The notes beneath the pieces are model-generated. The model was not told the origin of the DNA. It searched no databases and saw only the letters and a program-made list of their open reading frames with translations. The position numbers and the translations under genes are program-made. From Marinirhabdus sp963793275 (GTDB lineage Bacteria; Bacteroidota; Bacteroidia; Flavobacteriales; Flavobacteriaceae), in assembly GCA_963793275.1 (NCBI GenBank), contig CAWBZL010000003.1, positions 1,426,001-1,490,000 on the forward strand: a DNA stretch of 64,000 nt. The letters are read 5' to 3'. Positions 44,861 to 51,687 of this stretch are shown here, piece after piece; the stretch's first letter is position 1, and each line of letters starts with the position of its first letter.

Positions 44861-45717
44861 TAAACAGCTTTTAAACTTAGGTCCAAATTATACACAGAAT
44901 GTGTTAAGGCGCCGCTGGAAATAAAATCTACGCCACATTCTGCATACGCTCTAATGGTATCCAGAGTAATTCCGCCACTGGATTCGGTAAGGCATTTATT
45001 GCCAATCATTTCAACCGCTTTTCGCGTATCTTCGTAATTAAAATTGTCTATTAAAATACGGTAAACGCCATCATTTTTAAGGATCTCGGCTATTTCGTCG
45101 AGATTTCTGGCTTCTACTATTATTTTTAATGCCAGACTATTTTCACGAAGATACTCTTTGGTAGTTTGTATGGCTTTTGTAATTCCGCCGCAAAAATCTA
45201 TATGATTGTCTTTCAGCATGATCATATCGTAGAGCGCAAATCTATGATTTTCACCACCCCCTATTTTTACAGCCCATTTTTCTAAAGCACGGATGCCTGG
45301 AGTGGTTTTTCGGGTATCCAGGATCTTTGTGTTGGTACCTTCCAGTAATGTTACAAACTCATTTGTTTTGGTGGCAATGGCGCTCATACGCTGCATAGCA
45401 TTAAGCACCAGGCGTTCCGCTTTAAGGATAGACTGTGAGCTTCCGGAAACATAAAAAACAATGTCGCCATAGGCTACCGCTTCGCCATCGTTAATTTTAA
45501 CGTCTACCTGCAGGCCGTTATCCACGTAATCGAAAACTTCTTTCGCAAAAGCTACACCTGCAATAATTCCTTCATCCTTTACAAGCAACTTGGCCTTTCC
45601 AGTGGCGTCTTCCGGGATGCAAGCCAGGGAGCTGTGGTCGCCATCACCTACATCTTCACGAATGGCATTGGCTATAATGCCATCTATTTCTTTCTGAAAT
45701 TTTCTCTCTGATATCAT
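44860..45717 (-). CDS. nadC: Nicotinate-nucleotide diphosphorylase (carboxylating)
   Basis: The 285-residue protein matches NadC: IREDVGDGDHSSLACIPEDATGKAKLLVKDEGIIAGV, ERLVLNAMQRMSAIATKTNEF, DTRKTTPGIRALEKWAVKIGGGENHR and SSGGITLDTIRAYAECGVDFISSGALTHS. It makes nicotinate mononucleotide from quinolinate and PRPP in NAD synthesis. Upstream, 169 bp separate it from a divergent solute-binding gene. Confidence 0.96.
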   Translation of the reverse strand: MISERKFQKEIDGIIANAIREDVGDGDHSSLACIPEDATGKAKLLVKDEGIIAGVAFAKEVFDYVDNGLQVDVKINDGEAVAYGDIVFYVSGSSQSILKAERLVLNAMQRMSAIATKTNEFVTLLEGTNTKILDTRKTTPGIRALEKWAVKIGGGENHRFALYDMIMLKDNHIDFCGGITKAIQTTKEYLRENSLALKIIVEARNLDEIAEILKNDGVYRILIDNFNYEDTRKAVEMIGNKCLTESSGGITLDTIRAYAECGVDFISSGALTHSVYNLDLSLKAV

Positions 45718-45886
45718 TATTTTTCAATTTTTCAGCTAAGTTATAAAAAGTAGCGCAGTATGCCGTACGTTGGGGTTTGAATTATGAACTGAAAAAAATC
45801 CTCTTTATTTTTTCAAACTTCGAATACAGAAATAGTACCTTGCAAGTATCAATTAAAATTTTCTGAAAAACAAAGCTATTCATCTT

Positions 45887-47539
45887 TTGAAATTGCAAAA
45901 CCCTCTTAAAACATCGGTTATCTTCTCCGGATGGTTTCCTATTTTTGGGGTACTGCTCGTTGTTGTGACTCTATTGTGTTTTAGTTCTTGTGCCGACGAC
46001 GACAATAAAGACAGAGATCATCTGGTGTTTCGCTATAATGAGCACAGTAATATTTCTTCACTGGATCCCGCTTTTGCCAGAGATCAGCGAAATATCTGGC
46101 CTGCCAATCAGTTATTTAATGGTCTGGTACAATTAGACGATGCCTTAGAAATAAAGCCGGATATTGCTACCTCCTGGGAGATCGTGGATTCTACCTGCAC
46201 CTATTATTTCACCTTACGGAACGATGTTTATTTCCATAAAAACAACGTATTCGGAAAAGACAGTACCAGAAACGTGACGGCTCAGGATTTTGAATATAGC
46301 TTTAACCGCCTTACAGATCCAAAAGTGGCATCACCGGGAAGTTGGGTAATGAGCAACGTAGAACTCGTAAAAGCCGAAAACGATAGCGTTTTAAAAATTT
46401 TAATGAAAAACCCCTTCCCTCCTTTTCTGGGAATGCTGGGAATGCGCTATTTTTCGGTAGTTCCCAAAGAAGCTGTAGATTATTACGGAAGTGAATTCAG
46501 GCGAAATCCTGTGGGTACCGGGCCTTTTCAATTTAAAATGTGGGAGGAAAACATAAAGTTGGTGTTCAGAAAAAATGACCAGTATTTTGAAACCGATGCG
46601 CAAGGTAATCAACTACCCTATCTGGAATCCGTTGCCATTACTTTTTTGCCCGATAAGCAAAGTGAGTTCTTACAATTTACCCAGGGCAAGCTGGATTTTA
46701 TGAGTGGTTTGGACAATTCTTTTAAAGATGAAATAATTACTACAACAGGACAATTACAATCCAAGTATGAAAGCACTGTTACGCTAAGTACCTCGCCCTT
46801 TTTAAATACAGAATACCTTGGTTTTTTTATGAATACCGAAAGCCAGGCAATACAAAGCCTTCCCCTGCGCCAGGCTATAAATTATGGGTTTGACCGGGAA
46901 AAGATGGTGAAATACCTCCGCAATGGTATGGGCATCCCTGCCATAAGCGGAATGATCCCAAAAGGCCTCCCTGGTTTTAATGCCATAGAAGGCTACGATT
47001 ACAACCCCGAAAAAGCAAGGGCACTTTTAGAGCAATACATAGCCGAAACAGGTGACACCCAACCCGAAATAACTATAGGCACCAACAGCCAGTATCTGGA
47101 TATTTGTGAATACATACAGCGTGAATTGGAAAAAATCGGAATTAACGTGACCATAGATGTAATGCCACCTTCTACACTACGGCAGATGAAAAGTAGCGGC
47201 GAGCTTCCCATTTTTAGAGCCAGCTGGATTGCAGATTACCCGGATGCCGAAAATTACCTCTCGCTGTTTTACAGTGAAAACTTTACCCCAAATGGTCCTA
47301 ATTATACGCACTATCAAAATGAAACTTTTGACAGTTTATACGTAGCTGCACAAAAAATATCCAACATAGAGAACCGCAAACAATTGTACACCCAAATGGA
47401 TAGCATTGTAACGTCCCAGGCTCCGGTAGTGCCATTGTTTTATGATATGGCGGTTCGGTTTGTGTCCAAAAAAGTAAGTGGGCTGGGAATAAATCCACAG
47501 AACTTTTTGGTATTAAAACGGGTTAGAAAGCAGGAATAG
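45887..47539 (+). CDS. Family 5 extracellular solute-binding lipoprotein
   Basis: The 550-residue protein starts with TTG at 45887, has a hydrophobic signal with lipobox (LLCFSSC) and an acidic stretch after Cys (ADDDNKD). The SBP_bac_5 pattern follows: HLVFRYNEHSNISSLDPAFARDQRNIWPANQLFNGLVQLD, DFEYSFNRLTDPK and NPVGTGPFQFKMWEEN. Such proteins bind oligopeptides or similar solutes for ABC import. No permease or ATPase gene is adjacent, so it is an orphan. It is the last conserved gene before the accessory region. Confidence 0.88.
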   Translation: MKLQNPLKTSVIFSGWFPIFGVLLVVVTLLCFSSCADDDNKDRDHLVFRYNEHSNISSLDPAFARDQRNIWPANQLFNGLVQLDDALEIKPDIATSWEIVDSTCTYYFTLRNDVYFHKNNVFGKDSTRNVTAQDFEYSFNRLTDPKVASPGSWVMSNVELVKAENDSVLKILMKNPFPPFLGMLGMRYFSVVPKEAVDYYGSEFRRNPVGTGPFQFKMWEENIKLVFRKNDQYFETDAQGNQLPYLESVAITFLPDKQSEFLQFTQGKLDFMSGLDNSFKDEIITTTGQLQSKYESTVTLSTSPFLNTEYLGFFMNTESQAIQSLPLRQAINYGFDREKMVKYLRNGMGIPAISGMIPKGLPGFNAIEGYDYNPEKARALLEQYIAETGDTQPEITIGTNSQYLDICEYIQRELEKIGINVTIDVMPPSTLRQMKSSGELPIFRASWIADYPDAENYLSLFYSENFTPNGPNYTHYQNETFDSLYVAAQKISNIENRKQLYTQMDSIVTSQAPVVPLFYDMAVRFVSKKVSGLGINPQNFLVLKRVRKQE

Positions 47540-47715
47540 TAAAATTATCATTTTACACGACTAGCGAGGTTGCTATCGTTAAGAACCATGCAGACACGTT
47601 TGTACTTATTGAAAACCGTTTATACCCTTTTACAGTTTAAAATTTACGTAAAAAGGTTATTTTAGTGGTATTGTTTATAGAACACGTTATACAGCATTTA
47701 AAAAATGTACTTTCC

Positions 47716-47730
47716 TGAAATAGGTTGACT
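47716..47730 (+). repeat. Left inverted repeat of the IS3 element
   Basis: TGAAATAGGTTGACT pairs with the right end at 49095-49109. The outermost bases are TG, as expected for IS3. Confidence 0.8.
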
Positions 47731-47759
47731 AAAAATTAATCAATTAATTATAGTCACTT

Positions 47760-48218
47760 ATGAAAACTCAAAAAGACCACTGGCTAAAAAAAAGCTATCA
47801 AAAGGCAACTTTAGAGACTAAACTTTTAGTCGTTGACCAAATCCTAAACGGTCAGATCTCTGCAAACTTCGCCTCTAAAAAATATGACGTTCCTAGAACT
47901 ACTATTAACTATTGGCTGAGAAAATACAGTACCTTAGTACAACAAAACACAGGTATGAGTAAAAACGATGAGATTAAGAAGCTAAAGGAAAAGATTGAAG
48001 AACTAGAGTTCGTAAAGGACTTCCAGCAAGATATCATTGCTGAGATGGAACTCATTACAGGCGTCGATATGTCAAAAAACTCGTTGCCCAAATCATTAGC
48101 AAAAGAGATAGAGCTAAAGAAGAAAAACCGTTTAAAAGAAAATGGCTCTATCAATGCTTTGGGATCAGTAAACAAGCCTTCTACAAAAGAATCAAAACCC
48201 AACAAAAACAACAACTAG
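47760..48218 (+). CDS. IS3 transposase OrfA
   Basis: The 152-residue protein has a helix-turn-helix at about residues 15-60 (KATLETKLLVVDQILNGQISANFASKKYDVPRTTINYWLRKY) and a coiled coil at about 70-95 (DEIKKLKEKIEELEFVKDFQQDIIAEMEL). These recognise the IS ends and mediate dimerisation. At codons 105-107 an A AAA AAC site lets some ribosomes shift into the orfB frame. Confidence 0.92.
   Translation: MKTQKDHWLKKSYQKATLETKLLVVDQILNGQISANFASKKYDVPRTTINYWLRKYSTLVQQNTGMSKNDEIKKLKEKIEELEFVKDFQQDIIAEMELITGVDMSKNSLPKSLAKEIELKKKNRLKENGSINALGSVNKPSTKESKPNKNNN
48074..48080 (+). promoter_or_regulatory. -1 programmed frameshift site A AAA AAC
   Basis: In the orfA frame the codons read TCA AAA AAC, giving the canonical X XXY YYZ heptamer in the correct phase. 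The orfB frame is open from 48044 to 48985. A -1 slip therefore makes an OrfAB fusion that continues KKLVAQIISKRDRAKEE. Confidence 0.85.
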
Positions 48219-48238
48219 ACCATCAAAAACTAATCATA

Positions 48239-48985
48239 ATGGTTAAGGACTACCGTAAAAAAGTAGGGTCTAAAACTGGTGGTATCAAGCTTTATGATGC
48301 TCTTAAAAAAGACTTTATAAACGCTGATATCAAAATAGGTAGAGATAAGTTTTACCGCTTTTTAAGGCTAAACAAGCTGTTGGTCCCTAAATCGAAAAAT
48401 TACATCACAACAACAAATTCAAATCATATGTACAAAAAATATAAAAACCTGGTAAAAGACAAAGTTCCCACTAGACCAGAACAGCTCTGGGTAAGCGATA
48501 TCACTTATATCAAAACTGAAAATGGACATAACTATTTAGCACTGGTTACAGACGCCTATTCAAAGCAGATTATGGGTTATGACCTAGACAGCCATATGAG
48601 AACATCTCTTTGTACAAAGGCGCTCGCTATGGCTATTAAAAACAGAAAATTTCCTGACCAAAAGCTGATTCATCACTCAGACAGAGGTTTTCAATACTGT
48701 AACCCTAAATACACAGAGTTTGCAGAAAGTAACGGGATTACAATGAGTATGACCGAGCAATATGATCCTTACGAAAATGCTGTTGCTGAACGTATCAATA
48801 GAACGCTCAAATACGAATATGGCCTTAAGAAAACTATCAAAAATACACAGCTCGCCCAACAAATGACAAAGCAGGCTGTCTATATTTACAATAACCTAAG
48901 AACGCATTTTAGCCTGGATCTAAGAAAACCGGCAGAGGTCTCATTTAAACCCAAACATCAAATACAAGTCCTATCGAAAAAATAA
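48239..48985 (+). CDS. IS3 transposase OrfB (DDE integrase domain)
   Basis: The first ATG is at 48239, but the frame is open from 48044 and reads WLYQCFGISKQAFYKRIKTQQ, the usual start of OrfB. It is therefore probably made mainly as OrfAB by frameshifting. The catalytic residues are Asp in WVSDITYI, Asp in HHSDRGFQY and Glu in ENAVAERINRT. The last two are separated by exactly 35 residues (DD35E). The 248 residues from the ATG contain the full rve domain without lesions. Confidence 0.93.
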   Translation: MVKDYRKKVGSKTGGIKLYDALKKDFINADIKIGRDKFYRFLRLNKLLVPKSKNYITTTNSNHMYKKYKNLVKDKVPTRPEQLWVSDITYIKTENGHNYLALVTDAYSKQIMGYDLDSHMRTSLCTKALAMAIKNRKFPDQKLIHHSDRGFQYCNPKYTEFAESNGITMSMTEQYDPYENAVAERINRTLKYEYGLKKTIKNTQLAQQMTKQAVYIYNNLRTHFSLDLRKPAEVSFKPKHQIQVLSKK

Positions 48986-49094
48986 AGTAAATTTACCTGA
49001 ACTAACAATTTAAAAACAGACCCAGTTCAAATTATTTTTTGCCTTCTAAACGGCAAAAAAAATCTTTTGAACGTGCAAAATTAACCTGAAAAAA

Positions 49095-49109
49095 GGTCAA
49101 CCTATATCA
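49095..49109 (-). repeat. Right inverted repeat of the IS3 element
   Basis: GGTCAACCTATATCA, the inverse of the left end with two mismatches, closes the element 19 bp before the next gene. Confidence 0.8.
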
Positions 49110-49128
49110 GTATAATACAAAAATAAAA

Positions 49129-49557
49129 ATGAGAATTTTAGCAATACTTTTTTTAGTCTTTCTTAGTTGTGAAAATGTAACTAAAAAAAATGATGAACAA
49201 AACAATATCGTCGTCGATTCAACTGAATTGAACGCTAAATCTTATCCAAAAGGGCAAGCAAATTTAATTAGTGATGGCATTTGGATAAGTACTATCGATT
49301 CTCTGTCGACTGTCGAGATAAGTGGCAAAAAATGGGTTTTTAAATATAAAAATGACGAAAGTGTACTAAGTGACTATTATGTATATGCGATTAATGAAAG
49401 TGTCTTTGATAAAGATAGTTCAATAGTTGATGGTAGTTTAATTTTGACAAAAGAATCTGACACTCTAAAATACGCCATAGAATATATTTCTGACAAATAC
49501 ATGACTCTACTATATTTACCAAGAGGAAATTTTCAGAAATTCAGGAAAAAAGAATAA
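49129..49557 (+). CDS. Small lipoprotein of unknown function
   Basis: The 142-residue protein has a short lipoprotein signal (ILFLVFLSC, Cys14) followed by a charged, Asn- and Lys-rich spacer and a beta-rich domain (WISTIDSLSTVEISGKKWVFKYKNDESVLSDYYVYAI). I do not recognise the family. Its start lies 19 bp past the IS3 right end, so the IS has probably replaced or now supplies its promoter region. Confidence 0.7.
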   Translation: MRILAILFLVFLSCENVTKKNDEQNNIVVDSTELNAKSYPKGQANLISDGIWISTIDSLSTVEISGKKWVFKYKNDESVLSDYYVYAINESVFDKDSSIVDGSLILTKESDTLKYAIEYISDKYMTLLYLPRGNFQKFRKKE

Positions 49558-49749
49558 GAAGGGTGTACAATAAAGGCTATAGGTGATTTCTTTTTCTCGC
49601 CTACTTTTGAAATTCCTGCGAAATTTCGAACTTGGTGTACTTATAAAGTTAATCGCTAAACGATGCAACCACTCACAACCGCTACCGTTGTTAAAAAACA
49701 CTGTAAATAGGTAAACTAAGGCTATTATAATCTAGTGTTAAAAAAGTTT

Positions 49750-50073
49750 ATGGAAAATATATTTGAAGGTTTAATTGGTTTTGCGATTGTAATATTGATT
49801 ATATTTCTGTTCTGGTTTATTCCTATTTGGTTCGGCCTAAAATGGGCAAAAATCAAAGGGGTTTCCCAACTTTGGATGCTTTTTGGATTGCATCCGTTAA
49901 CCGGATGGATTGCATATTTAATTTTGAGGTACGGAATTGATCCAAGAAAACAATGTTACAAATGCAAAGAATCGATTAAAATTGAAGCTCAAATTTGTCG
50001 GTATTGTGGAAACCAAATGACTCAAGAAGAGATACAAGTTTCGATAAGAGAATTCGAGGAAAGAAAGAAATAA
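49750..50073 (+). CDS. Membrane protein with C-terminal zinc ribbon
   Basis: From the ATG at 49750 the product has 107 residues; a GTG at 49735 would add five. Two membrane helices (about residues 8-30 and 42-60) precede a zinc-ribbon of the form CYKCKESIKIEAQICRYCG, with two CxxC pairs. Small proteins of this type occur in many accessory regions, and the function is unknown. It is followed 69 bp later by a frameshifted small secreted protein. Confidence 0.72.
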   Translation: MENIFEGLIGFAIVILIIFLFWFIPIWFGLKWAKIKGVSQLWMLFGLHPLTGWIAYLILRYGIDPRKQCYKCKESIKIEAQICRYCGNQMTQEEIQVSIREFEERKK

Positions 50074-50142
50074 CGAACCAACCTTTGAGAATGAAAAATT
50101 GGTTTTAACTAATACCTTGCATAAAATCTAATACTCAGAAAC

Positions 50143-50498
50143 ATGAAATCACTATTTTTATTAATTAGCTTAACTCTTTTGAGTCATTCCACCACAATTG
50201 CTCAAAATGAATTTGAACTTGAGCCTTCTCAAAGTATGTTAATGACCGGGAAAGGCCGGGACAAGATGGTACTATTAATCCATATTACGGAGAAGAGTGT
50301 TTCGCCATTGTAGAAAACTTTGGAAAAAGAGCGTTTTCTATCCGAATTCAGCAAAACGGTAAAATCTTAAAAAAAATACCCGTTCGGAAAGATGAGACAA
50401 AAAAAATTAAACTTCTGAAAGGGCACGAACTTTACCTGGATTCGAATGCAAAAGGGAAAATAAATGCCAGGATCAGCTACGAAAAAATAGAGAGCTAA
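50143..50498 (+). pseudogene. Small secreted protein gene with a frameshift
   Basis: From the ATG at 50143 a signal peptide is read (LLISLTLLSHSTTIAQ). At 50254-50260 (GGCCGGG) the frame is lost. The downstream frame continues GQDGTINPYYGEECFAIVENFGKRAF to the TAA at 50496. Adding one C (GGCCCGGG) would give an uninterrupted protein of about 118 residues. Without it the product ends at 57 residues. The family is not recognised. Confidence 0.65.
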
Positions 50499-50575
50499 AT
50501 AATTTTAACGGCACTATACTGAAATTAGAATTGCACCAAACTATGTTAGAATTTTTTTTATTGTAAAAAATCTCC

Positions 50576-50888
50576 TCACCCCATCCACAAACAATCCAGA
50601 TAATCTGTGATCATGTGAAATGACCAGGCCAATTCCCACGACGCGTGTTTTCTTAAAAAAAAGCAATAAAACATACCCCCCAATTGCCCAATAGCTGTGC
50701 AGTAAATGAAATCCTACACTACAACGGCTTGGGTCAAATATGGGATTGGCTAGCAAATGATCTAAATCTACCAGCATGGTAGCCAATAAAATTAAATACA
50801 CCGTCATCCACCTCCTGCGAAAAAATAACAACGCAATAAAAAGCGGTGCCACAAAATGCAATCCATAATGTAAAACAGACTGTAACAT
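50576..50888 (-). pseudogene. DUF6122 gene, copy 1 (frameshifted)
   Basis: From ATG 50888 the reading frame gives MLQSVLHYGLHFVAPLF with three membrane helices and ATMLVDLDHLLANPIFDPSRCSVGFHLLHSYWAI, the DUF6122 pattern. After GIGLV the frame departs from the family. One base out near 50618-50624, the sequence reads FHMITDYLDCLWMG and then TGA, which I recognise as the expected C-terminus. The span of 313 nt is one more than a multiple of three. The shifted frame runs on for 115 residues to 50541. An identical lesion is present in copy 2. Confidence 0.75.
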
Positions 50889-50955
50889 TTATTGAAATTT
50901 CATCATTCGCTTTATCCAGGTAAGTTTCGCTTTTGAATATGGAGCATATTTTAAA
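50889..50955 (-). pseudogene. Duplicated 3' end of the aldehyde dehydrogenase gene
   Basis: These 67 bp encode KYAPYSKAKLTWIKRMMKFQ and the stop codon, identical to the end of the intact gene at 55927. Upstream (to the right) homology stops abruptly at 50956. This marks the recombination junction. Confidence 0.9.
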
Positions 50956-51262
50956 ACAAAATAACGGAGTCTGCGTCATTCACCTCAATTATGACAAAAC
51001 CGACAATCGGATAGAGAACCTGAAGTGGGCTACGAAAAGAGAGAAGGAACTACATCAATTCAGCCATCCGGATTGGGAAAAAATTGTCAGAAAAAGGAGT
51101 AAAAACATTGGTAAATTGAACGCAGGAAAAGTAAAAATCATCAAACGTCAACTTAAAAACAAAAAAAACAGGATGAGTATGATTGCGAAACGTTTTGGAG
51201 TTTCCGATATGCAAATTCACAGAATAAAGACCGGCGAAAACTGGAGTTCTGTGACCGAATAA
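50939..51262 (+). pseudogene. 5'-truncated HNH/NUMOD-type endonuclease
   Basis: The open frame enters from the repeat, with an ATG at 50939 in repeat DNA, and becomes a recognisable HNH C-terminal half from 50957. It reads VIHLNYDKTDNRIENLKWATKREKELHQ, with the final H and N elements. A helix-turn-helix follows (NRMSMIAKRFGVSDMQIHRIKTGENW), as in free-standing homing endonucleases. The N-terminal portion with the first His is missing. It was cut off at the 380-bp repeat junction. It may be a remnant of the enzyme that mobilised this unit. Confidence 0.7.
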
Positions 51263-51271
51263 AAACTAAAA

Positions 51272-51534
51272 GTTGGAGTTGGTTTATACTTGAATACCAT
51301 CCCAATTAACGGATTGAGACCGCCAAAAGGTGAAGAAACTACCGGCTGGTGTATTAGGATAAAATAGTATTCGGAATCTCACGATTTTTTTAAACCGGAA
51401 TGTGGAGAACATTTACTTGAAATCCGACCCGATTTGAATAAATATTTCGGGCTTAATATTGGATACCGTTTCTTAAATCATAAATGAAATACGAAGAAAT
51501 TCGGTTTGATGAGAAACTATTAAGCAGCATTTAA
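51272..51534 (+). pseudogene. Decayed immunity-like gene
   Basis: The frame reads GLYLNTIPINGLRPPKGEETTGWCIRIK, hits TAG at 51365-51367 and resumes YSESHDFFKPECGEHLLEIRPDLNKYFGLNIGYRFL. After a frame change near 51485 it reads KYEEIRFDEKLLSSI. I recall this layout (GW..W..., DFFKP, EHL, GYRFL, WFDE-like end) from the Imm33/DUF2185-like immunity protein group, but that assignment is tentative. No start codon with a good context is left. No toxin gene is adjacent. The stretch 51263-51687 holds nothing else I can support. Confidence 0.5.
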
Positions 51535-51687
51535 TCAGAATGTTGAATATTGTACATTCACAATCGATGGTCTATTTTTAACAAAATTTTGGGTACATTT
51601 GGGTGTCGTAAAAAGCTAGTAGCCTTTTCCGCAGTACTGTTTATAAATTTATAGAGAATAATAAACGTAGCACTTAATAAAATCCAA

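Larger units (their letters stand above)
47716..49109 (+). mobile_element. Complete IS3-family insertion sequence (1,394 bp)
   Basis: The ends are imperfect inverted repeats: TGAAATAGGTTGACT at 47716-47730 and GGTCAACCTATATCA at 49095-49109. They match at 13 of 15 positions and give the TG...CA termini usual for IS3. Inside are orfA and orfB in the -1 relation with a slippery site. No target-site duplication is seen in the flanks (TTCC on the left, GTAT on the right), so one end may have rearranged. A hairpin (TTTTTTGCC and GGCAAAAAA, 49035-49060) near the right end could stop transcripts. The DDE triad is intact, so it may be active. Confidence 0.88.
50576..50955. repeat. 380-bp direct repeat, copy 1
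   Basis: This segment recurs at 55614-55993 in the same orientation, offset 5,038 bp. The only difference I find is A/G in GTGAAATGACC versus GTGAAGTGACC. It starts exactly at the ancestral DUF6122 stop codon and ends 67 bp inside the 3' end of the aldehyde dehydrogenase gene. Confidence 0.95.

Noticed and set aside
50734..50979. An 81-codon minus-strand frame overlapping DUF6122 copy 1
   Set aside because: It overlaps the clear DUF6122 and aldehyde dehydrogenase frames and contains no recognisable domain.
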